Origin: a virus
IMG/VR virus record: IMGVR_UViG_3300024520_000361
Location: 1-29,701 of that record
DNA length: 29,701 bases
Strand: one strand, 5' to 3'
Shown: positions 7,705-14,790 of the stretch, piece by piece
Layout of the letters: every line of letters starts with the position of its first letter
Position numbering within the stretch: position 1 is the stretch's first letter
Made by a program: the position numbers and the translations under genes
The notes under the pieces: generated by a model
Databases searched by the model: none
Seen by the model: the letters and a program-made list of their open reading frames with translations, nothing else
What the model was told of the DNA's origin: nothing

Positions 7705-8317
7705 ACTGTTCTAATATTTGTTTACATTCTTCTTTACTTAACCATTTATCTATTGCATGAACTCCCAAACTTCCCAACCCAAAGATTGTTTCAACTGAAA
7801 ACTCCATGCATTTTTCTCTTGATGCTAAATTGCCAACTTTATAATTCCTCATGATGTTACAGAATAAAACATCCTCATTTCTTGTTGAGAATTTGAACGT
7901 TTCAACTATTTCTTTCATTACATTAACATCCCTAAGACTTAATCCTCCATTTCCTCCATGCTCTTGAAACTTCCATGCAGCTCCAATATAATCATATTCT
8001 AAATAATCCTCAATCCCCTCTCTTAATAATCTACTATCTGATTGAAAGATTAATACCTTATCATAGGGTAATGAATACCAAAATTGTCTTGATTTTAATA
8101 ATACATTATATGTTGATTCATCAAATCTTCCTGGAGGAATCATAACAATGTTTGTTTTCCTCCCAAAATCTACATCTTTAACTAAATGGACATTATCTAA
8201 TGATAGATATAAGGTAATTCCCCAATCTTTTGGAATATATTTAAGATGATAATCCACAATTATCTCAACCAAATTTGCAATTGGTCTTGTTTCTACTATA
8301 CAACATCCTTTTCTCAT
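7691..8317 (-). CDS. DUF5672-like putative glycosyltransferase
   Basis: A 208-residue protein with the features of DUF5672, a family found in glycan loci and thought to be GT-A-like: KVLIFQSDSRLLREGIEDYL at 87-106, then YDYIGAAW at 109-116 and GGNGGLSLRD at 121-130. The QSDS segment sits where GT-A enzymes carry the metal-binding DxD; the glycine-rich GNGGLSLR loop is typical of the family. At about 208 residues it is compact. ATGA overlap with the coiled-coil gene upstream suggests coupled translation. Donor and acceptor sugars are unknown. Confidence 0.7.
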   Translation of the reverse strand: MRKGCCIVETRPIANLVEIIVDYHLKYIPKDWGITLYLSLDNVHLVKDVDFGRKTNIVMIPPGRFDESTYNVLLKSRQFWYSLPYDKVLIFQSDSRLLREGIEDYLEYDYIGAAWKFQEHGGNGGLSLRDVNVMKEIVETFKFSTRNEDVLFCNIMRNYKVGNLASREKCMEFSVETIFGLGSLGVHAIDKWLSKEECKQILEQYGRS

Positions 8318-8565
8318 CCTAATAAATTACATTGAATTTTATAATATACTAATTCCCTATTAACTTTTAATAATTGTTTATTCCGTTTTTTAAGTTCTTT
8401 ATATTTTTTATCTCTATAAATGGAAATCTGTTTATCTCTTTGGGTTAAACTTAACGAATCAATATGCTCTTTTAATGTTTCAATATACTCTTTTAGCTCC
8501 CTATTTTCCTTTTTTTCTAATTCATAAAGGATTTCTATTGGAATTTTTAATAACATTTCACTCAT
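8314..8565 (-). CDS. Short coiled-coil protein
   Basis: An 83-residue protein composed almost wholly of charged heptad-like sequence (ELEKKENRELKEYIETLKEH and KELKKRNKQLLKVNREL), so a coiled coil is very likely. No cysteine-based motif except one near the C-terminus. It has ATGA overlaps with genes on both sides, a transferase-like gene each way. It may be a dimerisation or scaffolding partner for one of them; this is inference only. Confidence 0.6.
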   Translation of the reverse strand: MSEMLLKIPIEILYELEKKENRELKEYIETLKEHIDSLSLTQRDKQISIYRDKKYKELKKRNKQLLKVNRELVYYKIQCNLLG

Positions 8566-9305
8566 TCAACTATTTCTTTATTAAAATTAGGATGATTCCT
8601 TAATGATTTTGGCATTAATTGTTTATCATATTCTGTTGGATTCCATAACCCAAACGCAACAGGATGAACATCATCAAAATGATTATCATTATCCCATGCA
8701 TAATAAATATCATTCAGCCAATTATCTCTCAATTCCTCCTTATGCCCATGAATTAAATACTTATAATCCATTATTGTTTTTGATTGACATGTTGAAAAAT
8801 GCCATATTGTAACATCCAATGAACTCATATCAGGATGTTGGTTATTTAGATTGATAACTCTGATAGGTAAAAATCCATCATAACAAGCATAATCAAAAGA
8901 CCTCCAAAGGTTAATATATCCCTTGATTCCATAATTTCTATGAACTCCCTTTGATGCTATTTCCAACCCTTTCTTTAGTTCATCCGTATTAAACACTTCA
9001 TCAGCATCAACAACAACTAACAAATCAAAACCCCAACTAAATTTGAATATCTCGTTTCTATGGTCTCCCTCACTATGATAGTTTCTTGAATGCCATGTTA
9101 ATTTCTCCCCACATACATCTTCAGCAATAGCCTTTAATTCTTCCTCACTTTCAGGACATGTTGCAGTTGTCCCATAAGAATATGATGGAGATGGGGTGTA
9201 TAAAACAACAAATTTATCACATAAATCAATTACTGATTCTAATGATTCCCTCAAATAATCCTTTCCGTAATGAAGTGGACAATACCCTATAACTTTTGCT
9301 TTCAT
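8562..9305 (-). CDS. GT-A (family 2-like) glycosyltransferase
   Basis: A 247-residue protein starting with a beta-strand KAKVIGYCPLHYGKDYLRES typical of GT2-type folds. GDHRNEIFK (80-88) and LLVVVDADEVF (95-105) follow; D100-A-D102 is the expected metal/UDP-sugar-binding DxD. The C-terminal half is rich in aromatic and His residues (IWHFSTCQS, HGHKEEL). No membrane segment, so it probably acts in the cytoplasm. ATGA overlaps on both sides place it firmly in the glycan operon. The sugar transferred cannot be deduced. Confidence 0.75.
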   Translation of the reverse strand: MKAKVIGYCPLHYGKDYLRESLESVIDLCDKFVVLYTPSPSYSYGTTATCPESEEELKAIAEDVCGEKLTWHSRNYHSEGDHRNEIFKFSWGFDLLVVVDADEVFNTDELKKGLEIASKGVHRNYGIKGYINLWRSFDYACYDGFLPIRVINLNNQHPDMSSLDVTIWHFSTCQSKTIMDYKYLIHGHKEELRDNWLNDIYYAWDNDNHFDDVHPVAFGLWNPTEYDKQLMPKSLRNHPNFNKEIVE

Positions 9306-9538
9306 TCTTTTATTTTAAAGTACATTTTTAACATCCATTTGTAAATTCTATTATCTAATGCCTCGAATAATGAATCCTTAAACTCTTTATATGCCTTATC
9401 AACAGGAAACCATGCAACATACATATCATATCCCAATGTTGAAACAATCATTTCCCTTTCTTCTAATGATACATCAGAAAAATCAATATCATTTTTATAT
9501 AAATATTCTTCATTATAATATTTCCTTAATAAACTCAT
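9302..9538 (-). CDS. Small hypothetical protein, 78 aa
   Basis: A 78-residue soluble protein rich in aromatic residues (Y, F and W about one in six), with an acidic centre (DIDFSDVSLEEREM) and a basic amphipathic C-terminal helix (RIYKWMLKMYFKIKE) that might touch a membrane or a partner protein. It overlaps both neighbouring glycosyltransferase-like genes by ATGA. No family recognised. Confidence 0.55.
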   Translation of the reverse strand: MSLLRKYYNEEYLYKNDIDFSDVSLEEREMIVSTLGYDMYVAWFPVDKAYKEFKDSLFEALDNRIYKWMLKMYFKIKE

Positions 9539-10461
9539 TTTACTAAATTAATTATATTATCAATCATATTATCAAAAGTGAATGTATTTTTTACTAATTC
9601 ATTCCCATGCAATGCAATTTCCTTTCTTATTTTCTCGTTTTTAAGGTAGAAATCAATGTTTTGTTTCAACTCATCAAAATCATCCCATGTTGCAACATTA
9701 ACTCCAGGACTATAATCTTCTTTTAATCCTTTATAATTCTTTGTTAAACATAATGGAGTTCCTGTTCCCATAATCCTTAAAATCCTATCTGAATTATATC
9801 TTTCATAATCATAATGGGATAGATTGATTGCTATCTTTGCCCCTCGATATAATTTAGCCTCCTCATGTTGTGAATGATTGAAATTACCATTGCAAACTTC
9901 CCATCCATTTCCATACAAACCAAAATCATGAGGATAATGATACTTTAAGAAAGCAACCATTTGTATTCTCATCTTAGATAAAGGGAAGAATCCTGCTCCA
10001 TAAGTATTACCTAAAAATACAATGTCTCTTGTAAGTAATTTATCCCCTTCAGGTTTGAATATCTCAGGATCATAACCAATCTCAAGATAATCAGCTTTTA
10101 AACCATCATTTCTAAACTGTTTAACATCAGTCATGTTACTAAATAACGTTAAATCAATGTGTTTCCCTATCTCATAAAACCATTGAGGAATTGGATGCCT
10201 TACATCTCCTGTAAAGTTAACAACAAATGCTCCTGTTCCTTTTAATATCTTAACAGTTTGTTCTGATATAATATTTGATGCTTGTATCTGAATGAATACT
10301 AAATCAGGCTTAAATTGTAGGGTAATGTTTTGAACTTCCTCATTAAAAGATGTTGTATTGGGTTTTAATTCAATGTATTCTGAGGCTCTTTTTCTAAATG
10401 CCTTAGTAAATCCGTTTTCGCCACACATAAGACTAAGATTTAATACTTTCATTTTCTCCAT
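9535..10461 (-). CDS. GT-B (family 4/CgeB-like) glycosyltransferase
   Basis: A 308-residue protein with two Rossmann-like halves, as in GT-B enzymes. The N-terminal half contains KPDLVFIQIQ (51-60) and VNFTGDVRHP (81-90). The C-terminal half has DIVFLGNTY (146-154), YRGAKIAINLS (205-215), then RYNSDRILRIMGTGTPLCLT (221-240), the E/D-x7-type nucleotide-sugar region seen in CgeB-like proteins. ATG at 10461 is usable, but the ATG at 10452 forms an exact ATGA overlap with the preceding 54-residue gene and is an equally good start. Cytoplasmic; substrate unknown. Confidence 0.75.
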   Translation of the reverse strand: MEKMKVLNLSLMCGENGFTKAFRKRASEYIELKPNTTSFNEEVQNITLQFKPDLVFIQIQASNIISEQTVKILKGTGAFVVNFTGDVRHPIPQWFYEIGKHIDLTLFSNMTDVKQFRNDGLKADYLEIGYDPEIFKPEGDKLLTRDIVFLGNTYGAGFFPLSKMRIQMVAFLKYHYPHDFGLYGNGWEVCNGNFNHSQHEEAKLYRGAKIAINLSHYDYERYNSDRILRIMGTGTPLCLTKNYKGLKEDYSPGVNVATWDDFDELKQNIDFYLKNEKIRKEIALHGNELVKNTFTFDNMIDNIINLVK

Positions 10462-10613
10462 TTTATTTCAATAAATACTTTATATCTCAATAAGCTCCAT
10501 TGAATCCCCAATCTTCTTTCTCTATCTTTATAATAATCACAATAAATAATTGGCAGTAAACTTAAACAATAAGTCCCCCCAATATGTTCTAAATAATCTA
10601 TATCTAATTTCAT
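10449..10613 (-). CDS. Small coupled protein, 54 aa
   Basis: A 54-codon frame from ATG at 10613 to TGA at 10449. It begins MKLDIDYLEHIGGTYCLSLL and ends with a basic IEIKWRK. Its start overlaps the upstream stop as ATGA, and its own stop overlaps the downstream gene, exactly as for the proven-size genes around it; it fills the gap completely. This makes a real gene likely despite its length. It has a modestly hydrophobic centre but no convincing membrane helix. Function unknown. Confidence 0.6.
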   Translation of the reverse strand: MKLDIDYLEHIGGTYCLSLLPIIYCDYYKDRERRLGIQWSLLRYKVFIEIKWRK

Positions 10614-11290
10614 CTTGGTAATTTTGTTGGTATTACTAATTTATAAGGAGGTTGAACAACATCCTTTTGGGTATTCATACAGTAATTTCTTACTCCTGTT
10701 ATATGATAATGATATGTTCTTACATCAATTGATGGGTTTATTACATCATAGTACTTATCCAATAAAAAAGCAATACGATTATCACAACCTCGTTTCCCTA
10801 AACAAAAGTTTGCTTCCGGTATCACTTTAAATCTTCCTTTTACCATCCAAACATCTTGAGAATCCCTATTTGCATGATGTCTTGAGTATGGTTTACTCAT
10901 TGAATCATTAAGAAAGTCCCATCTACTCAATGCAAGGCAATGATTCCCCCAATTCCATCTCTTTAATTTCTCCAATACCATATAATCAAAAACAATATCA
11001 GTATTAGCAATGATATTTATATCTTCAGGATATTCTCCTGTTAATATAAAGTAATCGTTATATGATGGTCTTAATTCTGTTATAATAGGGACAACTTTTG
11101 ATTGATGAGCAGTTGTTAATTTGTTTGAATTAAGTATATTATTAAAGACTTGTAAATGTTCCTTTGAGATATACATTACAATACGGTTGATTGATTGATT
11201 TGTTAGGTTATCCAGGAGACAACAAACTAATTCCCTATGTCTTTTAGGATTAGTATCAACATAAAAGTTTATGTATAAATTAACGTTCAT
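10610..11290 (-). CDS. Putative GT-A-like glycosyltransferase
   Basis: A 226-residue protein with a GT-A-like core. INIIANTDIVF (91-101) ends a strand with the acidic NTDI element that replaces a classical DxD. CLALSRWDF (118-126), SQDVWMVKG (144-152) and FCLGKRGCDNRIAFLL (162-177) follow, then a late TYHYHITGV near the C-terminus. The SQD...W and G-x-x-G-CDNR elements recall a family of putative nucleotide-sugar transferases in phage and bacterial genomes (recollection). Its start overlaps a 51-residue gene and its stop overlaps the next gene by ATGA. Confidence 0.65.
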   Translation of the reverse strand: MNVNLYINFYVDTNPKRHRELVCCLLDNLTNQSINRIVMYISKEHLQVFNNILNSNKLTTAHQSKVVPIITELRPSYNDYFILTGEYPEDINIIANTDIVFDYMVLEKLKRWNWGNHCLALSRWDFLNDSMSKPYSRHHANRDSQDVWMVKGRFKVIPEANFCLGKRGCDNRIAFLLDKYYDVINPSIDVRTYHYHITGVRNYCMNTQKDVVQPPYKLVIPTKLPR

Positions 11291-11435
11291 TATAATCTTT
11301 TGTTTTTACTGCTATGTATAATGTTCCCCACCATCCAAAGATTTCATCCTTAAAAAATGCCTCAGCTTCAAAATCCTCCCATTCAAAGTTCTTAACCTCA
11401 TGATAGTAATCTTGATTTGCCCATCTAACTTTCAT
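11280..11435 (-). CDS. Small coupled protein, 51 aa
   Basis: A 51-codon frame from ATG at 11435 to TAA at 11280. The product starts MKVRWANQDYYHEV and is acidic and aromatic, with FGWWGTLYIAVKTK near the C-terminus. The ATG overlaps the stop of the upstream transferase gene as ATGA, and its end overlaps the downstream start by 11 bases. The tight fit argues that it is translated. It is too short for a transferase domain; perhaps an accessory subunit. No family recognised. Confidence 0.6.
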   Translation of the reverse strand: MKVRWANQDYYHEVKNFEWEDFEAEAFFKDEIFGWWGTLYIAVKTKDYNER

Positions 11436-12163
11436 ATCTTAAATAATGAATCAGGTAAATTATTTTCATTCTTATATTCTGCTAACATCCTTTGATTTCT
11501 ATCAAATTTTTCTCTATTTGCTCCCCCCATCTTATTAACAACAGGATGATATTGATGAAGTATCTCAGATTCTTGAATCCAAACTACTTCCAACCCATTA
11601 TTTACTGCCATATAATACATAAGATTATCCATTGCCCCAAATCCATCCATTTCTTCAGGATAAGGGTTATTAATGAAGAAATCTTTTGTTGCATATTGAC
11701 ATGCTCCATTAGCAAACATTCCCCATATATTATAACCACATTTAGGGAACTTCCATTGTGCAATCTTTTCCTTTTTGATGTCCATATTAGGGAGCATCTT
11801 AACCTTCTTATGCAACATCCTCTTTTCGCTTCTAAAGTTGTTGCAAATATACATAAAATCAGCCTTAAATATGTAATCCCCATCAGTACACATGATATAT
11901 TTTGAGTTACTCTCCTGGATTCCTTTGTTTAACAGCTTACATTTATTGAAATCATGTAAAGGATAATGAATATGTTTTACTTTTAGCCCTATTAACAATC
12001 CCTCTAACATTTCAAACTCAATCTTTTCAGAAGAATTAACAATGATAATATCTTCAATGTATTCTAATTGACATTGTAGGGAGATTACTGAGTTTCTTAT
12101 TCTTTTCAGTCCTCTCCTAACCATATTATGAATAGGGATTATTATAGATACTTTTTCATTCAT
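11432..12163 (-). CDS. Family 2 glycosyltransferase
   Basis: A 243-residue GT2-type protein. It opens with VSIIIPIHNMVRRGLKRI, the classic first strand and loop of GT2 enzymes. DIIIVNSSE is at 38-46. KYIMCTDGDYIF (88-99) carries the metal/nucleotide-binding D94-G-D96. Further on come WGMFANGACQ and GFGAMDNLMYYMAVNNGLEV, resembling the acceptor-side ED/GxxDxxL region of the family, and a late HQYHP. No membrane helix. Its start overlaps a 59-residue gene; its end is coupled to a 51-residue gene. It is the most certain transferase of the island. Confidence 0.85.
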   Translation of the reverse strand: MNEKVSIIIPIHNMVRRGLKRIRNSVISLQCQLEYIEDIIIVNSSEKIEFEMLEGLLIGLKVKHIHYPLHDFNKCKLLNKGIQESNSKYIMCTDGDYIFKADFMYICNNFRSEKRMLHKKVKMLPNMDIKKEKIAQWKFPKCGYNIWGMFANGACQYATKDFFINNPYPEEMDGFGAMDNLMYYMAVNNGLEVVWIQESEILHQYHPVVNKMGGANREKFDRNQRMLAEYKNENNLPDSLFKI

Positions 12164-12335
12164 TATTAAAGTCTTTGTTTAATTCCTCATAAACATCTAA
12201 TGAAAGCCTCCAATCAGGGGAGTGCCAATTTAACGCTTCATATTGAGGTTTAATAACAATCATTATTCTCCTTATAGTTTCTTCCTGCTCCTTAAATAAG
12301 GCTTTTAATTCTTCAATTTCCTGCTTTTTATTCAT
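12156..12335 (-). CDS. Small coupled protein, 59 aa
   Basis: A 59-codon frame from ATG at 12335 to TGA at 12156. The N-terminal half is a charged helix (KKQEIEELKALFKEQEET); the C-terminal half contains LNWHSPDWRLSLDVYEEL. It overlaps the preceding 74-residue gene by 8 bases and the next gene start by 8 bases. Without it there would be an unexplained 164-base gap in a gap-free operon. Function unknown. Confidence 0.6.
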   Translation of the reverse strand: MNKKQEIEELKALFKEQEETIRRIMIVIKPQYEALNWHSPDWRLSLDVYEELNKDFNNE

Positions 12336-12552
12336 CTTTATCTCTATTCATTTTAATATCACTTAGAGTTAATACATTAGGAAGTTCTTTATCTGTTCCC
12401 ATTGCCTCAACCCATGCCTGATAATGTTTAGTTAAATCATATTTATTCATGTAGGTAGTTAACCAATACATTGCTGTTCCAAATTCATCTAACTTATCAT
12501 GTAATGCTTCCATTTGAGCATTCTTTGATATTTTCTTTGTTCTGCTACTCAT
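12328..12552 (-). CDS. Small hypothetical protein, 74 aa
   Basis: A 74-residue charged protein with a basic N-terminus (SSRTKKISKNAQ) and a central aromatic helix (FGTAMYWLTTYMNKYDLTKH). It starts two bases after the stop of the preceding small membrane protein gene and overlaps the next gene. It lacks cysteine and recognisable motifs. Placement in the glycan operon is the only functional hint. Confidence 0.55.
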   Translation of the reverse strand: MSSRTKKISKNAQMEALHDKLDEFGTAMYWLTTYMNKYDLTKHYQAWVEAMGTDKELPNVLTLSDIKMNRDKDE

Positions 12553-12554
12553 AA

Positions 12555-12764
12555 TTAATCAATTAAATCTTCAATACATAAATATAACAATGCTAATAAA
12601 AGGGCAATAGCAATTAAGCCTAAAATAATAAGCATTCCAAATAAATAACTAACGAATGAATCCGTTGGTATTCCAAATAAATAATCAGGAGTTAATAACC
12701 CAAAACAATAAGGGGTAATTAAACAACAAATCATTGCTAATATAATTTTTATCTTTCTAAACAT
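12555..12764 (-). CDS. Small membrane protein, two predicted helices
   Basis: A 69-residue very hydrophobic protein. Residues about 5-24 (IKIILAMICCLITPYCFGLL) and about 39-63 (a long L/I/A/G stretch) should span the membrane, joined by a short loop with two Asp residues; the end is acidic (CIEDLID). Two-helix architecture also occurs in holins, but it lies between transferase and unknown genes rather than beside an endolysin, so lysis is not supported. It may anchor island proteins to the inner membrane. Confidence 0.55.
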   Translation of the reverse strand: MFRKIKIILAMICCLITPYCFGLLTPDYLFGIPTDSFVSYLFGMLIILGLIAIALLLALLYLCIEDLID

Positions 12765-12767
12765 AAT

Positions 12768-13589
12768 TTATCTTTTTTTGTGAAATATTTTCTGCATTGA
12801 ATCCCATTTCCAATATGGGGAAAACTGTTTTACAGTCGTTTCATAGATATGTTTTAACTTAGTGTTGTGAAAACCTCCTGCCATACCTAAAACGAAGTAA
12901 TTTGTCCTTATTTGCTCTCCTGCTAACATCTTATTCTCCCAAAAGAAGTATATAGGTTTTAATGATGGCTTATCTGAGTAATGTTTTAACTGAGCTGATG
13001 CCAAATTAAACGCTAATTCATCAGGATATAACCCTCCAATTGGTTTGAAATTTAATTTCCTATCAAAATAGTTCTTTTTTACCCTCTCAAAGTACTTTTC
13101 ATTCTTTTTACTTCGATTAAATATCACTATTGATGAGTTATGTTCAGGATATTCCCTATCATGAGGTAAATTCCATGCATCAAATACATCTCTTAGACAT
13201 AATCCTGCCTTTTTAACCCATACCATATCACAACCTTCAGCAGTTTCATAGGTATATTTAGCAACCTCCTGGACTTTGAACTTAAATCTGAATAGTGGAT
13301 CAATATCTTTCAAAACAATCCCATCAACATCTAAATAAATAGTATGTTCAAAAGGACTTAAATCATACATGTAAGTCTTTAACTTAAAAGGATTGAATTG
13401 ATACTCCTCTAAGTAATCATCCAATTTAGGTCTTATTATATCACTATATTCAGTTAATAATGATGAATCAGTTTCATCAGTAATACATGCAATCTCAACA
13501 TCAGAATATTGATGTATTGATTTAGCCATGTTAAAGGCTAATCTGCTGTAATGTTTTCCTAATGCTATTAATAAAACTCCTTTACTCAT
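12768..13589 (-). CDS. GT8-like glycosyltransferase
   Basis: A 273-residue protein. The start SKGVLLIALGKHYSRLAFNM and CITDE (35-39) match the first strands of GT8/GT-A retaining enzymes. HTIYLDVDGIVLKDIDPLF (82-100) holds D87-V-D89, the expected DxD, in the typical YLDxDxxxxxDxxxLF context. EHNSSIVIFNRS and LYPDELAFNLA further on fit the acceptor/donor pocket region. The final part holds GMAGGFHNTK, a His/Lys pair placed like the late metal-binding His of GT8 enzymes. Cytoplasmic. Its start overlaps a 49-residue membrane protein gene. Confidence 0.8.
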   Translation of the reverse strand: MSKGVLLIALGKHYSRLAFNMAKSIHQYSDVEIACITDETDSSLLTEYSDIIRPKLDDYLEEYQFNPFKLKTYMYDLSPFEHTIYLDVDGIVLKDIDPLFRFKFKVQEVAKYTYETAEGCDMVWVKKAGLCLRDVFDAWNLPHDREYPEHNSSIVIFNRSKKNEKYFERVKKNYFDRKLNFKPIGGLYPDELAFNLASAQLKHYSDKPSLKPIYFFWENKMLAGEQIRTNYFVLGMAGGFHNTKLKHIYETTVKQFSPYWKWDSMQKIFHKKR

Positions 13590-13731
13590 CTTTATTTATG
13601 TAATTATCAATAAATATTATTACATTGTTTGATGCTTCGTTTGACAACTTACAAATTACAATAATAGGAATTAATGGAGTTGCTAATATAATAAGTATTA
13701 ATGAAACAACCACTTTTAATAAATCTTTCAT
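13582..13731 (-). CDS. Small membrane protein, 49 aa
   Basis: A 49-codon frame from ATG at 13731. After MKDLLK comes a 22-residue hydrophobic stretch (V, I, L, A and P) followed by CKLSNEASN and a charged end, giving one likely membrane helix. Start overlaps the previous stop as ATGA; stop overlaps the GT8-like start by 8 bases. No family recognised. Its order suggests co-translation with the transferase. Confidence 0.55.
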   Translation of the reverse strand: MKDLLKVVVSLILIILATPLIPIIVICKLSNEASNNVIIFIDNYINKDE

Positions 13732-13874
13732 AACTTCTTTTTAAATCGTTCAATTTTCTTTTCCATTATAGTTGCTTTCCAACCATTATTGCAATCAAGA
13801 TAGAAATCTCTCCATGCAGTTAACTTTTCAATGTGAATTTGATTCTCTTTTTCTTTTAAATATTCTTCTATCAT
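13728..13874 (-). CDS. Small basic protein, 48 aa
   Basis: A 48-codon frame from ATG at 13874 to TGA at 13728. It is a charged helix (IEEYLKEKENQIHIEKL), then WRDFYLDCNNGWKATI, ending in a basic KKIERFKKKL. ATGA overlaps on both sides tie it to its neighbours. Unknown function. Confidence 0.55.
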   Translation of the reverse strand: MIEEYLKEKENQIHIEKLTAWRDFYLDCNNGWKATIMEKKIERFKKKL

Positions 13875-14032
13875 TCTAATCTAAGTTTAGTTATTTTTAT
13901 TTCATATATTTCGTTTTCTTCTAATTCAAAGAACTTATCTTCAGTACCAATTACAGTAATCCCATTTGTTACAACCTTAACAACATCATCCTCTTTTATG
14001 GTCTTTGCAATTATTGTTGTAGATTCATTCAT
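13871..14032 (-). CDS. Small beta-rich protein, 53 aa
   Basis: A 53-codon frame from ATG at 14032 (a second ATG at 14028 is in another frame). Alternating hydrophobic and polar residues (TTIIAKTIKED, VVKVVTNGITVIG, IYEIKITKLRLE) suggest a small beta barrel. Its stop overlaps the next start as ATGA. It begins 23 bases after the stop of the 205-residue gene. Function unknown. Confidence 0.55.
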   Translation of the reverse strand: MNESTTIIAKTIKEDDVVKVVTNGITVIGTEDKFFELEENEIYEIKITKLRLE

Positions 14033-14054
14033 TTCTTTATGTATGTTTCACCGT

Positions 14055-14672
14055 TTATAATCCAATCTTAGTTTCTATTGCTTCTAATCTTTGTATAATA
14101 TTGCCTTTGAAGTTGTCCCCTCTCATTTTCAAAACACTTAAGTCAATTTCCTCTTTCTTATCTTCTACTATTTCTGCCCAATCCCCATTATGAAATAATA
14201 CGCATTTATCCCCACCAGCAAATTCTACTCCTAAATGATTATCTCTTGAATTATACCAATATTTAGGGTTTTGCCAAATACTATATTCAATCCCATCAAA
14301 AATACATTTTACTTTCTTGCCTTTAAATTTATCACATTCCTTAATTAATGCTTCTTCTACTTCTTCATTAGTCATTCGTTCCCATTTTTTCATATCGTAA
14401 GTTGATACACTTGACTTACCCCATTTACCGTCTATTATACCATAAAAATACCAACTACCACATCTTAATTCATATAAACACATATAGTAAGTATCTCCAT
14501 TGTATATTTTTTGTTTCCACCACTTACCAACCTCAAACTGTTCTATTAATCCTTTTTCTTTTAGGAATTGAGGAATTGAGTGTTTATCATAATAAAAGCT
14601 CCCATGCTCAAATGAGCAATTTTCTTCTTTAAAATCATTAAACAACTCTACTACTTCTTTTTTACTATACAT
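14055..14672 (-). CDS. Hypothetical protein leading the glycan operon, 205 aa
   Basis: A 205-residue soluble protein rich in W, Y and K. The first 60 residues are helical (YSKKEVVELFNDFKEEN). The middle has repeated aromatic strands (GKWWKQKIYNG, TYYMCLYELRCGSWYFYGI), and the C-terminal part has FAGGDKCVLFHNGDWAEIVE, resembling a small beta-barrel. It ends with a helix RLEAIETKIGL. It is first in the run of genes that continues to 5888 and follows a structured non-coding stretch. No family recognised; it may have arrived separately from the transferases. Confidence 0.6.
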   Translation of the reverse strand: MYSKKEVVELFNDFKEENCSFEHGSFYYDKHSIPQFLKEKGLIEQFEVGKWWKQKIYNGDTYYMCLYELRCGSWYFYGIIDGKWGKSSVSTYDMKKWERMTNEEVEEALIKECDKFKGKKVKCIFDGIEYSIWQNPKYWYNSRDNHLGVEFAGGDKCVLFHNGDWAEIVEDKKEEIDLSVLKMRGDNFKGNIIQRLEAIETKIGL

Positions 14673-14689
14673 AATCTTTAGTTAAATAA

Positions 14690-14776
14690 CTCCCCAAATT
14701 CAAGTTGTGAATAAGTGAAAAAAAGAAAAAAACTTATAATGAAAATGGGGAGCTTTATGTTTTTAATCTTATTCAC
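14690..14776 (-). repeat. Interleaved inverted repeats in the HNH-to-operon gap
   Basis: CTCCCCA (14690-14696) is complementary to TGGGGAG (14746-14752), and GTGAATAAG (14707-14715) is complementary to CTTATTCAC (14768-14776). The arms alternate (A B A' B'), so the two stems form either a pseudoknot or two competing hairpins. A homopurine run (A7GA7) lies between. The 118-base gap holds no gene of length. It may terminate HNH transcription, contain the operon promoter or mark an insertion boundary. Confidence 0.5.
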
Positions 14777-14790
14777 TTTGTAAACTTAAG

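Noticed and set aside
11844-11851. TATATTTG on the minus strand inside the GT2-like gene
   Set aside because: It encodes residues Tyr-Ile-Cys in the gene and lacks the AATTAG extension and an intergenic position, so it is likely chance.
12555-12764. Holin candidate (two hydrophobic helices)
   Set aside because: No endolysin or spanin gene is nearby and it lies in the glycan operon; membrane protein is all that can be supported.
5888-14672. Complete O-antigen or capsule biosynthesis locus
   Set aside because: Sugar-nucleotide synthesis, flippase, polymerase and ligase genes are missing; only transfer and methylation are visible.
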